A stretch of DNA of 64,000 bases from Scatomorpha gallistercoris. Its GTDB lineage: Bacteria > Bacillota > Clostridia > Oscillospirales > Oscillospiraceae. The notes beneath the pieces are model-generated. The model had not been told where the DNA came from. It did no database searches and saw nothing but the letters and a program-made list of their open reading frames with translations. The translations under genes and the position numbers were made by a program. Shown in pieces: positions 34,902 through 43,559 of the stretch (its first letter is position 1; each line of letters opens with the position of its first letter). Location of the stretch: contig DVFX01000028.1 of assembly GCA_018713005.1 (NCBI GenBank), positions 1-64,000 of the forward strand. The letters are read 5' to 3'.

Positions 34902-35447
34902 GTGATAAACGATTTGTTAATAGCGGGCTTCGGCGGACAGGGCGTCATGACTATCGGCAAGATGATAGGCGAGTGCGCCTTCGCGCAGGGACTGAACGTC
35001 ACCTTCCTGCCCTCGTACGGGCCCGAGCAGCGCGGCGGCACGGCCAACTGCACGGTAGTGGTGTCCGACGCCCCCATCGGCTCGCCTGTGGCCGAGGAGC
35101 TGGACATGCTCTGCGTACTCAATCAGGTCTCGCTGGACAAGTTCCTTCCCAGCCTCAAGAAAGGCGGCACCCTGATGGTCAACTCGGATATGGTGGATGT
35201 CACCGGCATAACTAGGGACGACATAAGGGTCATCAGCATCCCGGCGGACTCCATGGCGCTCGAGATTGGCTCAAGCAAAACTGCAAACGTCATAATCTTT
35301 GCAGTGTACATTGTGGCCTCCGGCACTATCCCGGTCGACCGGGCCAAGGAAATAGCGCTGGCCAAGCTCGCAAAGAAGCCGCAGTTCGCCGCAATGAACA
35401 GCACTGCGTTCGACAGAGGCGTGGAACTTGCCGCGGCGCATGTTTGA
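34902..35447 (+). CDS. korC: 2-oxoacid:ferredoxin oxidoreductase gamma subunit
   Basis: A 181-residue gamma subunit with LLIAGFGGQGVMTIGKMIGE near the N-terminus and PSYGPEQRGGTANCTVVVSD, both hallmarks of the family. Start is GTG 34902, 7 bases after GGGGAGG; a frame 6 codons longer starts inside korB. It completes a KorABC complex whose alpha gene is truncated. Confidence 0.92.
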   Translation: MINDLLIAGFGGQGVMTIGKMIGECAFAQGLNVTFLPSYGPEQRGGTANCTVVVSDAPIGSPVAEELDMLCVLNQVSLDKFLPSLKKGGTLMVNSDMVDVTGITRDDIRVISIPADSMALEIGSSKTANVIIFAVYIVASGTIPVDRAKEIALAKLAKKPQFAAMNSTAFDRGVELAAAHV

Positions 35448-35458
35448 GGGAGGGCTGC

Positions 35459-36790
35459 ATGGATTACACTGAGCAGCTGAAACAGAAAATGACGACGGCG
35501 GAGGAGGCGCTCCTGCATATTCCGGACAACGCCTACCTCTTCACATACGGCTATGGAGAGCCTGTCGGGATGCTGTCGCGTATGACTGAGCTGAAAGGGA
35601 AGCGGCGCGGGATAATCTTTGTCGATTCCCTCAACGCACAGCCTTACCCCTTCTTCAGCGACCCGGAGATGCGCGGCGTAGTGGACGCGGAGAGCATATT
35701 TTTCGGCCATTTTTGCCGTGAATTCCAAAAGTCCGGCGCAATCAGCTTCATTCCAAACCACCTCGGGCGCGGCTTCAAGGACAAGCTGTGGAACATAAAG
35801 CACCGCCATCCTGAGAGCCCAATCGTCTACGCCGTCCAGGTGTCGCCCATGGACAAGCACGGTTACTTCACAACGGGCACTGTCGGCATGTCGAACAGGA
35901 TGATGGTGGACAACGCCGATGTCGTTATACTTGAAATAGACGAGAATATGCCCCGCACCTTCGGGAACACATATATCCATATAAGTGAAGCGGACTGTGT
36001 TTACCAGGGCCCAAACCAGATGTTCTACATGCCGGAGCGGCCGCTCAACGAGCTGGATCAGCGCATAGGGGAGTTTGTTGCAGACCTCATAGAGGATGAG
36101 TCCACGCTCCAGCTGGGAATAGGCGGCATACCGAACGCGGTGGCAAACGCGCTCAAGGACAAGCACAACCTGGGCGTCCACACCGAGATGTTGTCGGACA
36201 GCCTCATAGATTTGTACCGTGCGGGCGTGGTGACAAACGCCGCAAAGACGCTGCATAAGGACAAAATGGTGACGGCGTTTTCCTTTGGTTCCAAGGCGGC
36301 TTACGACTTCCTGGATGAGAATCCGAACGTGCTGCACCTGGAGGTCGGGTACACCAACGACCCGTCCGTCATCCGGCAGAACCGCAAAATGGTCTCCGTT
36401 AATACAACCCTGCAAGTCGACCTCACGGGCCAGTGCGCTTCTGAGTCCATAGGCACCTTGCAGCTGAGCGGTACCGGCGGACAGACGGAGACGGCCTCCG
36501 GAGCCCGTCAATCCGAAGGAGGAAAGTCCATAATAGCTCTGCACTCAACCGCAAACGTAAAGAACGCCGAGGGCGTGAGGACCAGGGTTTCGACCATAGT
36601 CCCGACGCAGCCTGCGGGAATGGCCATAAGCCTCATGCGAGCCGATGTGGACTTTGTAGTTACAGAGTACGGCGTGGCCTCCCTGCGCGGAGCCAGCCTG
36701 AAGGACAGGGCCAGGGAGCTCATATCAATAGCCCACCCTGACTACAGGGAGGAACTTGCGCGCGACGCCAAGCGCCTCTATTTGATGTGA
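35459..36790 (+). CDS. Acetyl-CoA hydrolase/transferase family CoA-transferase
   Basis: A 443-residue family I type CoA-transferase similar to 4-hydroxybutyrate or butyryl-CoA:acetate transferases. It shows QLGIGGIPNAVANAL for CoA binding, the likely catalytic Glu in LGVHTEMLSDSL, and AVQVSPMDKHGYFTTG. C-terminal GGQTETASGARQSEGGKSII and VVTEYGVASLRG are typical. It probably moves CoA from the Kor product to an acid such as acetate, allowing energy recovery. ATG follows GGAGGG. Confidence 0.88.
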   Translation: MDYTEQLKQKMTTAEEALLHIPDNAYLFTYGYGEPVGMLSRMTELKGKRRGIIFVDSLNAQPYPFFSDPEMRGVVDAESIFFGHFCREFQKSGAISFIPNHLGRGFKDKLWNIKHRHPESPIVYAVQVSPMDKHGYFTTGTVGMSNRMMVDNADVVILEIDENMPRTFGNTYIHISEADCVYQGPNQMFYMPERPLNELDQRIGEFVADLIEDESTLQLGIGGIPNAVANALKDKHNLGVHTEMLSDSLIDLYRAGVVTNAAKTLHKDKMVTAFSFGSKAAYDFLDENPNVLHLEVGYTNDPSVIRQNRKMVSVNTTLQVDLTGQCASESIGTLQLSGTGGQTETASGARQSEGGKSIIALHSTANVKNAEGVRTRVSTIVPTQPAGMAISLMRADVDFVVTEYGVASLRGASLKDRARELISIAHPDYREELARDAKRLYLM

Positions 36791-36793
36791 ACT

Positions 36794-37378
36794 ATGAGAA
36801 TCGGCCTGTTCTGCGGATGCTTTGACCCAATTCATCTCGGACATATCCGGGCGGCAGAGGCCTGCAGGAGCTCTGCGGGGCTGGAGCGGGTGCTGTTTGT
36901 CCCGGCCAGCGACAAATACGGCAAGGCGGGCCTGAGCATGCAAAGCGGCCTGCACAGGCTGGCCATGTGCAGGCTTGCGCTAAACAACTGTGAGGGCTTC
37001 GACGTCTGCCCGTTTGAGCTTGAGAGCCCTGACGCCCCATACACGTCTGAAACGGCTGCATATGTGCAAGGGCTGTACCCCGGGGCAGAGCTGTACCTGT
37101 GCCTCGGAGAGGATGCAGCGAGGTACGCTATGCGCTGGTCCTGCTTTGAAGAGCTGAAAAGCGGAGTGCGCTTCCTGGTTATTGAGCGGGGCGGCGCCGG
37201 GAAAGACGTGGTTAAGGCGCTCTCCTCCGCCGGAGCGATTGCCTCGGAGGTGCCGCTTGAGCCGGACGGCGTGTCCTCAACCGCAGTGCGTCGGAAGCTC
37301 ACGCATGGTGAGGATTATATACCGGAGCTGGATTCGTCAGTGTATCGGTATATCAGGGAAAAGTCCCTATATGTATAA
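36794..37378 (+). CDS. nadD: Nicotinate-nucleotide adenylyltransferase-like protein
   Basis: A 194-residue nucleotidyltransferase with GLFCGCFDPIHLGHIRAAEA and the second ATP site SSTAVRRKL. It matches NadD, which makes nicotinic acid adenine dinucleotide (NaAD) from NaMN. In this operon it lies upstream of larB, whose product uses NaAD as substrate, so it likely feeds nickel-pincer cofactor synthesis rather than general NAD synthesis. Starts 3 bp after the CoA-transferase gene. Confidence 0.85.
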   Translation: MRIGLFCGCFDPIHLGHIRAAEACRSSAGLERVLFVPASDKYGKAGLSMQSGLHRLAMCRLALNNCEGFDVCPFELESPDAPYTSETAAYVQGLYPGAELYLCLGEDAARYAMRWSCFEELKSGVRFLVIERGGAGKDVVKALSSAGAIASEVPLEPDGVSSTAVRRKLTHGEDYIPELDSSVYRYIREKSLYV

Positions 37379-37402
37379 AACAAAGAAAAGGAGAACAAGT
37401 CT

Positions 37403-37786
37403 ATGAAGCTGATGCACACGAAAACACCTGACTTTGTCCAGAAAATGCACAATGCGGCATCCAAGGGCAACAAGACTCTGGTTATGAAAGGCATGGAAAC
37501 GGTACGCAGCGGCAAGTGGGCCTCGATAAAAACCGGACAGATTGAGGAGATAACCGGCAAGACGGCGCTGGAAGAGGGCGTCTCCTCTCTCGAGATGGTC
37601 ATACTCAACGAGAACCCGGAGGTAATGAAGATTGTCCTGCTCAAGGCGCGCGACAAGGACGACAACGTCGTCAAAATAGTGCGCTTCCCCGGCGTTTGCG
37701 TGTTTGAGCCTCTTGAAGAGACCTATTATGAGGGCTGCAAGAACGTGATGACTCACACCACATATACGCTGCCCACGGAGCAATAA
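37403..37786 (+). CDS. Unrecognised 127-residue protein of the kor-lar operon
   Basis: A small soluble protein with a basic N-terminal helix (TPDFVQKMHNAASKGNKTLV), then a mixed alpha/beta part ending MTHTTYTLPTEQ. Two Cys lie in the C-terminal half. AAGGAG precedes the ATG, so translation is likely. No family is recognised. Being 19 bp upstream of the 339-residue unknown protein, it may be its partner. Confidence 0.6.
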   Translation: MKLMHTKTPDFVQKMHNAASKGNKTLVMKGMETVRSGKWASIKTGQIEEITGKTALEEGVSSLEMVILNENPEVMKIVLLKARDKDDNVVKIVRFPGVCVFEPLEETYYEGCKNVMTHTTYTLPTEQ

Positions 37787-37805
37787 GTAAGAGGAGGATA
37801 CTAAA

Positions 37806-38825
37806 ATGGCTAAGATAAAAGCAAGAGTAGTGCCGGAAGGCAATATCGGCGGACTTTACAATCCCCTCACGCTCATACTTCTGGACGCCGATGATGTAAA
37901 GGCTGCCGGCCTAGACTATGAGGGCGCGATGAAGGTCGCCGCCACCTATACCGACGGCCCCTGCGGAATCAACATATACGACAGGAACACTATCACTACT
38001 ACATCCGACGGACTCCTCGCCGAGTGCGGCATGGTGGCCATCGGCGCGTCCGACCAGGGCTTTGTAAATCCGAAATACGGCTGGCTGCCCATGTATGAAG
38101 AGCCGTATTCCGACGAAATAGTCAATGAGGAGCCGAACCTCAAAGCCTGGCAGGCCCTGTATCCGGGCTACAGGCTGGTAAAGGGGCCCTCGCCTGACTA
38201 TAAGCGCCTGCCCGTGCACAATGCGGTCATGACGGGAAAAGCCTGCAACAACAACTCCGCATCGGAGATAATGAACCTTGTCACGATGCGCGAGATGCTC
38301 TTCCCCTTCCTCGGGCTGCGTTCCCTGTTCTACGGCGACGACGTGCGCATCGGACACGCCGGACCGGTTTTCTCGGTCTCCATAGGCATGATGTTCCCGG
38401 AGCGCTACGGGCGTATTTCCTATTTCCCGACCTGCGAATCCGGCAATACACTCCACAATTCCGGCGCGTTTGCGCAGACCCTGAAGAGGGATTTGCCGTG
38501 CGTCACCTGCACCAAGGAGATGTTCGCCGGATACATTATCCGCCATCTCAACTGCGGCCTGGTCCCAGCAAGGGACATCGCCTGTGCGCCGAGCATACTC
38601 GTCATTGCCTGCTGCCTGGGCAAGGAGATAGCCTGGGAGCGCATCACCGACAGGGCTTGGGTAGAGCTCAACTCCGTCGGCTTCACTAAGGAGTATTTCG
38701 ACTCCCTGCCCCGCCTCACTGAGGAGGAAGTCATGGCGCGCGCGGATGAGTTCATCCCCGGCATGGAGGACGCCGTGACGGTCAAGGCCTCCGATATAGT
38801 GCTTGACGTAGAGATAGAATACTGA
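37806..38825 (+). CDS. Unrecognised Cys-rich 339-residue protein of the kor-lar operon
   Basis: A soluble protein with several well-spaced motifs: GGLYNPLTLILLDADDV, YTDGPCGINIYDRNTITTTS, GKACNNNSASEIMNL, SYFPTCESGNTLHNSG and PCVTCTKEMF. It has about ten Cys, including a CxxC, and several His. No family is recognised and it lacks the LarA motifs. AGAGGAGG precedes the ATG. Because the operon carries cofactor genes larB and larC but no larA, this is one candidate for the enzyme that uses the cofactor. That is a guess. Confidence 0.55.
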   Translation: MAKIKARVVPEGNIGGLYNPLTLILLDADDVKAAGLDYEGAMKVAATYTDGPCGINIYDRNTITTTSDGLLAECGMVAIGASDQGFVNPKYGWLPMYEEPYSDEIVNEEPNLKAWQALYPGYRLVKGPSPDYKRLPVHNAVMTGKACNNNSASEIMNLVTMREMLFPFLGLRSLFYGDDVRIGHAGPVFSVSIGMMFPERYGRISYFPTCESGNTLHNSGAFAQTLKRDLPCVTCTKEMFAGYIIRHLNCGLVPARDIACAPSILVIACCLGKEIAWERITDRAWVELNSVGFTKEYFDSLPRLTEEEVMARADEFIPGMEDAVTVKASDIVLDVEIEY

Positions 38826-38837
38826 GAAAATGCCATT

Positions 38838-38870
38838 GCTGCCGCCGGCGCTATGCAGACCGGCGGCAGC
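38838..38870 (+). other. Intergenic hairpin within the operon
   Basis: GCTGCCGCCGG (38838-38848) pairs with CCGGCGGCAGC (38860-38870), an 11-bp perfect stem. It is followed by A residues rather than T, so on the plus strand it is more likely an mRNA stability or processing element than a terminator. Confidence 0.55.
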
Positions 38871-38893
38871 AAAAAACATCAAGGGGTAGACTT

Positions 38894-39256
38894 ATGGACT
38901 CTTCTGAAAAGATTATAGCTTTTGCCGACAAAACCGTGTTCAGCATAAAGGGCCTGGAGGTAAAGGGACTGAACACGGAGCAGGTGGAGGACATCCTCAC
39001 GAAAAAGCTGGGCACGATGGTGCGCGTTATAGGCGTCACGAGCAGCCGCATAGAGATGGACGTCTACGGCATATCTCCGGAGCAAATACGCAGGGACGAA
39101 AACGATGTTATCAAGGCGGTTGCATGCGCCGAGGGCATATCGCTGACCGACCTGGCCCAGATAGAGAGCTCCGAGCGCATCGTAGAGGTGGACTTCAACG
39201 ACATCAGCACGGAGACGGCTCCGTATTGCGCCAGGGAAAGATGGGGCCGCAAATGA
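38894..39256 (+). CDS. Unrecognised 120-residue protein
   Basis: A small alpha/beta protein (MDSSEKIIAFADKTVFSI, then LNTEQVEDILTKKLG) ending APYCARERWGRK. No family is recognised. It overlaps the next gene by ATGA, indicating coupled expression with the molybdopterin-binding-like protein. The fold resembles a small ferredoxin-like alpha/beta unit by secondary structure impression only. Confidence 0.55.
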   Translation: MDSSEKIIAFADKTVFSIKGLEVKGLNTEQVEDILTKKLGTMVRVIGVTSSRIEMDVYGISPEQIRRDENDVIKAVACAEGISLTDLAQIESSERIVEVDFNDISTETAPYCARERWGRK

Positions 39257-39792
39257 TTGGCAGGGCGTATATAATACCTACGGGCGATGAAATAAAGAAC
39301 GGTACTGTGCTGGATTTGGATTCGCCGAGGATAATGGAGAGCCTCGTCAGGCTGAATCCGGAGATGGTGATAACCCGCCTTGCGCCCGTAGTTGACGTAG
39401 AGGCAAACATCGTGGATACGATGCAGCGCTGCATAGACGGCGGCGCAGACCTCATCGTCCTGGTGGGCGGCTCCGGGGGAGGTCACCGCTTCTCTGCCAC
39501 GCTGGGCAAGGACTACACGCACTCGGCCATGGAGCTCTACCTTGACAGGAAGGTCTCGCACTGCATTTACGGCAAAAACGGACATATGTGGAGCAAACTG
39601 GTCTGCGGCCAAAAGGGCAGTACGCTTATTATAAATGTGCCGGGCCCTATAAGGGAAGCCTCCGCGACAATAGCGGCGTTTGCCGCATGCGCACAAAAAA
39701 GCCCGGACATCGCAGAACTGAACGCGGCGATGACCCAGGCCCTTTACGAACAATACCCGCAGGACAAGGTGGAGAGCGATGCTGGGATATGA
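39253..39792 (+). CDS. Molybdopterin-binding-like (MoaB/CinA-type) domain protein
   Basis: A 179-residue protein with IIPTGDEIKNGTVLDLDSPR and GGADLIVLVGGSGGGHRFSA, the pattern of the MoCF/MogA/CinA domain. HCIYGKNGHMWSKLVCGQKG and LIINVPGPIREA follow. In known proteins the domain binds a pterin or nucleotide. Placed between nadD and larB, it may handle a nucleotide intermediate of the nickel-pincer cofactor. That role is inference. Confidence 0.65.
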   Translation: MIGRAYIIPTGDEIKNGTVLDLDSPRIMESLVRLNPEMVITRLAPVVDVEANIVDTMQRCIDGGADLIVLVGGSGGGHRFSATLGKDYTHSAMELYLDRKVSHCIYGKNGHMWSKLVCGQKGSTLIINVPGPIREASATIAAFAACAQKSPDIAELNAAMTQALYEQYPQDKVESDAGI

Positions 39793-40363
39793 TGTTTTCG
39801 GCGCGTTTATGCGCACGGACAGCGGAAATAGGCTGGCCGTTGCCGGAATATGCAGGGCGGGCAGCGCTGCCGCGTGTGAAAGCGCCGCGCAAAAGCTCTC
39901 GGCGCTCGAGTTTAACACGGAGGATCCCACGGAGATAGACGCCGTCCTCGCCGGAGCGCTCTCCGAGCTCTACGACGGTTTGGCGGCGGCGGTCGGAGCC
40001 AGCGTCTACATTGAATCCGTGTCGGGGCGCGTGTACCGCACCGGCGGCGTGCTCGGACGCCCTGAAGAGGCTGCGGACGACGCCGACGGCGACTTGGAAG
40101 AGCTGGACGCGAATATGTGGATGTTCACGGCGCCCGGCGGTCCGGGCTGGATTGCGTTTCTGCCCAGGGCGGAGGCCGAGAGGTTGGCTGAAAAGACCGT
40201 GTCCGGCTCCGGAGCGTATCCTATACACGTCACGGAAGTGTACCGGAGCCTCATGAGCGCGTCGCCGGAAGCCTATGTTTTTGTGAGCGATGGCACGGGC
40301 TACGACAGCCTGGGCCTGTGCGCGGCAAAGTGCGGCAGCCGGGAATTCTCATTCTCAGTGTAA
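39779..40363 (+). CDS. Unrecognised 194-residue protein
   Basis: A soluble, acidic, Ala-rich protein beginning MLGYDVFGAFMRTDSGNRLA. It overlaps the preceding gene by 14 bp and precedes larB. An acidic stretch (EEAADDADGDLEELDANM) lies in the middle. No family is recognised. Tight packing in the operon supports it as a real gene of the same pathway. Confidence 0.55.
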   Translation: MLGYDVFGAFMRTDSGNRLAVAGICRAGSAAACESAAQKLSALEFNTEDPTEIDAVLAGALSELYDGLAAAVGASVYIESVSGRVYRTGGVLGRPEEAADDADGDLEELDANMWMFTAPGGPGWIAFLPRAEAERLAEKTVSGSGAYPIHVTEVYRSLMSASPEAYVFVSDGTGYDSLGLCAAKCGSREFSFSV

Positions 40364-40386
40364 GCGTGATGTATTAGGAGGAAGCT

Positions 40387-41139
40387 ATGGATAAACATGA
40401 GCTCAATGAACTGCTCAGGCATGTGGCGGACGGCAGCGTATCTCCCGACGACGCGGCGCTGAAGCTCAAATTGCAGCCGTTCGAGGAGGTCGGGGAGTAT
40501 GCCAAGGTGGACATGCACCGCGGCATCCGCCAGGGAGTTCCCGAAGTGATATACGGCGCAGGCAAGACCAAGGAACACATACTCGGAATTGCCCGGACGA
40601 TGCTCAAAAACGGGCAGGGTACCGTGCTTGTCACCAGGCTTTGCAAGGAGGCGGCGGACTATGTTGCCGCCGAGCTGCCGCTTGAATACAACGAGAGCGC
40701 GCGGGTGGGCATAATAGGCCGCATGCCCGAAAAGAGCGGAAAGGGTTACATAGTTGTGGCGACGGGCGGTACCAGCGATATCCCCGTGGCCGAGGAGGCG
40801 GCCCTGACCGCCGAAGCCCTCGGAAATGAAGTTAAAAGGCTCTACGACGTGGGGGTGTCCGGCATACACCGCCTGCTTTCGCACATGGACTGCATTATGG
40901 AGGCGAGGGCCATAGTGGCCGTTGCCGGTATGGAGGGAGCGCTTCCCAGCGTGATAGGAGGGCTGGCGGACTGCCCCGTGATAGCCGTGCCGACAAGCGT
41001 AGGATACGGTGCGTCGCTTGGCGGCGTAGCCGCGCTGCTCAGCATGCTGAACTCCTGCGCAAGCGGGGTTTCCGTAGTGAACATAGACAACGGCTTTGGC
41101 GCAGGTTACCTTTCGAGCATGATAAACCATCTGGAATGA
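40387..41139 (+). CDS. larB: Nickel pincer cofactor biosynthesis protein LarB
   Basis: LarB carboxylates the pyridinium ring of NaAD and hydrolyses its phosphoanhydride, the first step to the nickel-pincer (NPN) cofactor. The 250-residue protein has the PurE-like C-terminal core: ATGGTSDIPVAEEAALTAE, GVSGIHRLLSHMD, and VAGMEGALPSVIGGL followed by VIAVPTSVGYG. AGGAGG precedes the ATG. It is 99 bp upstream of larC1. Confidence 0.93.
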   Translation: MDKHELNELLRHVADGSVSPDDAALKLKLQPFEEVGEYAKVDMHRGIRQGVPEVIYGAGKTKEHILGIARTMLKNGQGTVLVTRLCKEAADYVAAELPLEYNESARVGIIGRMPEKSGKGYIVVATGGTSDIPVAEEAALTAEALGNEVKRLYDVGVSGIHRLLSHMDCIMEARAIVAVAGMEGALPSVIGGLADCPVIAVPTSVGYGASLGGVAALLSMLNSCASGVSVVNIDNGFGAGYLSSMINHLE

Positions 41140-41238
41140 CAATACACGTTAAGGCCCCATCCGCTTTCCGGAAACAGGCGCGTGCTTCGCGCTTTGGAGA
41201 GGGCCTCGTTTTATATCTGTGAAGGGCAGGAAATAAGA
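41140..41238 (+). other. larB-larC spacer with inverted repeat
   Basis: AGGCCC (41153-41158) and GGGCCT enclose a structured 37-nt interval and are followed by CGTTTT. This could be a leaky terminator or a processing site between larB and larC. No gene is present. Confidence 0.35.
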
Positions 41239-42015
41239 ATGAAAATCATGTACATCGACTGTGGCATGGGCTGCGCCGGGGATATGCTAATGGCCGCTCT
41301 GCTTGAGCTCCGTCCGGACAAGGCGGCGTTCCTGGAGAGAATCCACGCTGCCCTGGCCGGGAAGGCCGAAATCCGTACGGAAAGCGTGGAAAAATGCGGC
41401 ATAAAGTGTACTTCGGCCAGGGTGATAACCTCGTGCGGAGAAGAAGCTCACCATGATGGGACGCATGCACACCATGACCATGGCCATGTACATCATCACG
41501 GGCACTCACACGCAAGTGTGAAGGATATAATGGCGTTTATAGACTCGGTGCAGCTTGAGGAGAGGGTTAAAGAGCACGCGCGGGAGGTTTATAAGCTGCT
41601 CGCACAGGCGGAGGGCAGCGTCCACGGAAAGGATATGGACAATATCCATTTCCACGAGGTGGGTTCCCTGGACGCCCTGGCGGATGTGCTCAGCGTGTGC
41701 GCGCTGGTGTGCGAGCTCGCGCCGGAGCGGATAATTGCTTCACCCGTAAACGTCGGCTCCGGAACGGTGAAATGCGCCCACGGCGTGCTGCACGTTCCCG
41801 CCCCGGCCACGGAGCTTTTGCTCCGTGGAGTGCCTATATATTCCGGAGATGTTAAGGCCGAGCTCTGCACTCCGACCGGCGCCGCGCTTTTGAAGCACTT
41901 CGTTGACGACTACGGCAGAATGCCGCTGATGCGGGTGCGCGATGTGGGTTATGGCGCCGGGACCAAGGACTTCGAGACGGCGAATGTCGTCAGAGTACTT
42001 GTGGGCGAGGCATAA
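41239..42015 (+). CDS. larC1: Nickel insertion protein LarC, N-terminal LarC1 part only
   Basis: LarC inserts nickel into the pincer cofactor using CTP. The 258-residue product covers the N-terminal half: MKIMYIDCGMGCAGDMLMAA, a His-rich metal-binding loop around residues 75-95 (HHDGTHAHHDHGHVHHHGHS), HFHEVGSLDALADV and TPTGAALLKHFVDDYG. It stops after VVRVLVGEA and a terminator follows, so the CTP-binding LarC2 half is not encoded here. In Lactobacillus LarC2 comes from a programmed frameshift; none is available here. Confidence 0.9.
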   Translation: MKIMYIDCGMGCAGDMLMAALLELRPDKAAFLERIHAALAGKAEIRTESVEKCGIKCTSARVITSCGEEAHHDGTHAHHDHGHVHHHGHSHASVKDIMAFIDSVQLEERVKEHAREVYKLLAQAEGSVHGKDMDNIHFHEVGSLDALADVLSVCALVCELAPERIIASPVNVGSGTVKCAHGVLHVPAPATELLLRGVPIYSGDVKAELCTPTGAALLKHFVDDYGRMPLMRVRDVGYGAGTKDFETANVVRVLVGEA

Positions 42016-42021
42016 CAGAAC

Positions 42022-42070
42022 GGCCCGGGCTGCATATGTCCAGCCCGGGCCTTGCTATCTGCGTTTTTTT
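42022..42070 (+). terminator. Terminator of the kor-lar operon
   Basis: GGCCCGGGCTG (42022-42032) pairs with CAGCCCGGGCC (42041-42051), followed by TTGCTATCTGCG and a T7 run. It lies between convergent larC1 and the GntR gene. Confidence 0.85.
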
Positions 42071-42812
42071 ATTTTTTCATCCCGCTGACGAGGTAGTGGT
42101 GTATAAACGATGAGAGGCAGGTGTCCAGGTGGTGGCGTGCGGCGTTGCCTGCAACGTCTATAAACCCCATGCTTATTGCGTTATATATGGTGATGTGCTC
42201 GTTTACAAGCAGCTCAAAGTCGTTGAAAGCGCTGAACCCGTTGATGTTCAGGTAATAGCCTGAAAATGCGCGGTAGTACTGTCTGGGACGCTCAAGGCTG
42301 TTATACATCTCCGTGAGAAAGACGTTGCCTGCGCTTTTGACTATGGACTGATGGAACTCGTTGTCCGCGGCTATGAAACCCTCGTAATTGCTGTCCTTAT
42401 ACGCCCTGCGGAAAGCGTCGCAGCAGTCCTTCAGGTGCGCGCGGTCTATGCTCCTGAATTTGGTCGCGCATATCATGGAAGCCGCGCTCTCAATGGCGGA
42501 ACGGGCCGCGAACAAGTCGGACATATACTGGTCGGTGACGTCGAGCGCGTAATACCCGTTTATATTCGGCCTGACAACCACTATGCCCTTGTCGACAAGC
42601 GATTTCAGCGCTTCACGCACAGGCGCGCGGCTGACATTCAGCGTTTCTGCAATTTTGGCGGTGTTAATCTTCTCTCCCGGCCGGATGTGGAGTTTGACTA
42701 TCTCCTCTTCAATGACGCTTTCAACTATATCAGAGAGCTTGAGGAAGGGGTTTTCCTCAAGCCGTTTGTGAACCGTGTTTGCGTCGAATCCTATCTCGTC
42801 GTGTGTGTTCAT
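42069..42812 (-). CDS. GntR family regulator (FCD/FadR type)
   Basis: A 247-residue regulator. The winged helix includes IRPGEKINTAKIAETLNVSR and APVREALKSLVDKG. The FCD effector domain has metal-binding residues in DNEFHQSIVKSAGN and HxxxxxA near NEHITIYNAI. FadR-type regulators usually sense organic acids. It is convergent with the kor-lar operon and is its likeliest regulator, though no operator was identified. Confidence 0.9.
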   Translation of the reverse strand: MNTHDEIGFDANTVHKRLEENPFLKLSDIVESVIEEEIVKLHIRPGEKINTAKIAETLNVSRAPVREALKSLVDKGIVVVRPNINGYYALDVTDQYMSDLFAARSAIESAASMICATKFRSIDRAHLKDCCDAFRRAYKDSNYEGFIAADNEFHQSIVKSAGNVFLTEMYNSLERPRQYYRAFSGYYLNINGFSAFNDFELLVNEHITIYNAISMGFIDVAGNAARHHLDTCLSSFIHHYLVSGMKK

Positions 42813-43076
42813 GGATACTGCCCTCCAGTACAGCCCGTGTCAACCCGAGTGGAATGCAATAAATTTTGAAAAATTAAATAACTAAACTACAACAATATAA
42901 TACATCAAAAGCATGAAAGAATCAATATGCGCTATGTCTGACATGCAATCTGGATATTTTAGGCGCAGACAGGGCTATAGCTGCGCAAATTGTGTTGGAA
43001 AAACGTAAATTACAGGTCAAATATAATATATCACAAACGCGCTGCAATACCAACATGAGAATACACTTATAAGCAA
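42813..43076. other. AT-rich intergenic region
   Basis: This 264-bp stretch upstream of the GntR gene is markedly AT-rich and holds the GntR promoter region. No open frame with a ribosome site and no repeat was seen. Confidence 0.4.
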
Positions 43077-43110
43077 AATTAAGGAGGAGTCACACGACTC
43101 CTCCTTAATT
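43077..43110 (-). terminator. 15-bp palindromic terminator
   Basis: AATTAAGGAGGAGTC (43077-43091) pairs perfectly with its mate at 43096-43110 around the loop ACAC. It ends the Spo0A-like gene on the minus strand and could also act on the plus strand. Confidence 0.75.
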
Positions 43111-43193
43111 AATATATAACCCGTTTGGGCGCTTTTCCCCTGGAACAGGAGGGTTACCTGCGGCTGCGGCAGCTTGTCCGCAGCCTGCGGCGT

Positions 43194-43559
43194 TTACAGA
43201 GCTTCCCGCATTGGGACTGCTCCGGAGGTTTCGGAGAGCACCTTCATGGTGAGCGCCGCCACAAACTTGGATGAGTGCGGACGCGAGATTAGCTTGCAGC
43301 CCATAAGCTCCTCCATGGCCTCCGGATTGTGCGTCCACGCCGCAGTGGCCACGGTTCGGATATTACGTTCCACCGTTGACCATTTTACACCGTACTGCTT
43401 TCCAACCTCGGCATACACCAACTTGGTTATCAAAGTCAGTCGTTCCGGTTCAGACGCGCACATCTCAACTGCACGCATTGTCTGAAAGTACCCGGCGTAG
43501 TTTGGCGTAATGCCAAGGTCGTGCAATATCCCGTATACCCGTACACTTATGCTGTCCAT
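43194..43559 (-). CDS. Stand-alone Spo0A C-terminal-type DNA-binding protein
   Basis: A 121-residue protein corresponding only to the Spo0A effector domain: VRVYGILHDLGITPNYAGYF, KLVYAEVGKQYGVKWSTVER as helix-turn-helix, and NIRTVATAAWTHN, with ELMGCKLISRPHSSKFVAAL near the end. There is no receiver domain. The open frame runs 65 codons further upstream but that part has no recognisable domain, and this ATG has GGGGTG before it. It may bind Spo0A boxes without phosphorylation control. Confidence 0.82.
   Translation of the reverse strand: MDSISVRVYGILHDLGITPNYAGYFQTMRAVEMCASEPERLTLITKLVYAEVGKQYGVKWSTVERNIRTVATAAWTHNPEAMEELMGCKLISRPHSSKFVAALTMKVLSETSGAVPMREAL

Noticed and set aside
42849..43076. 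AT-rich stretch considered as an origin or attachment site
   Set aside because: No DnaA-box cluster, integrase or direct-repeat pair was seen.
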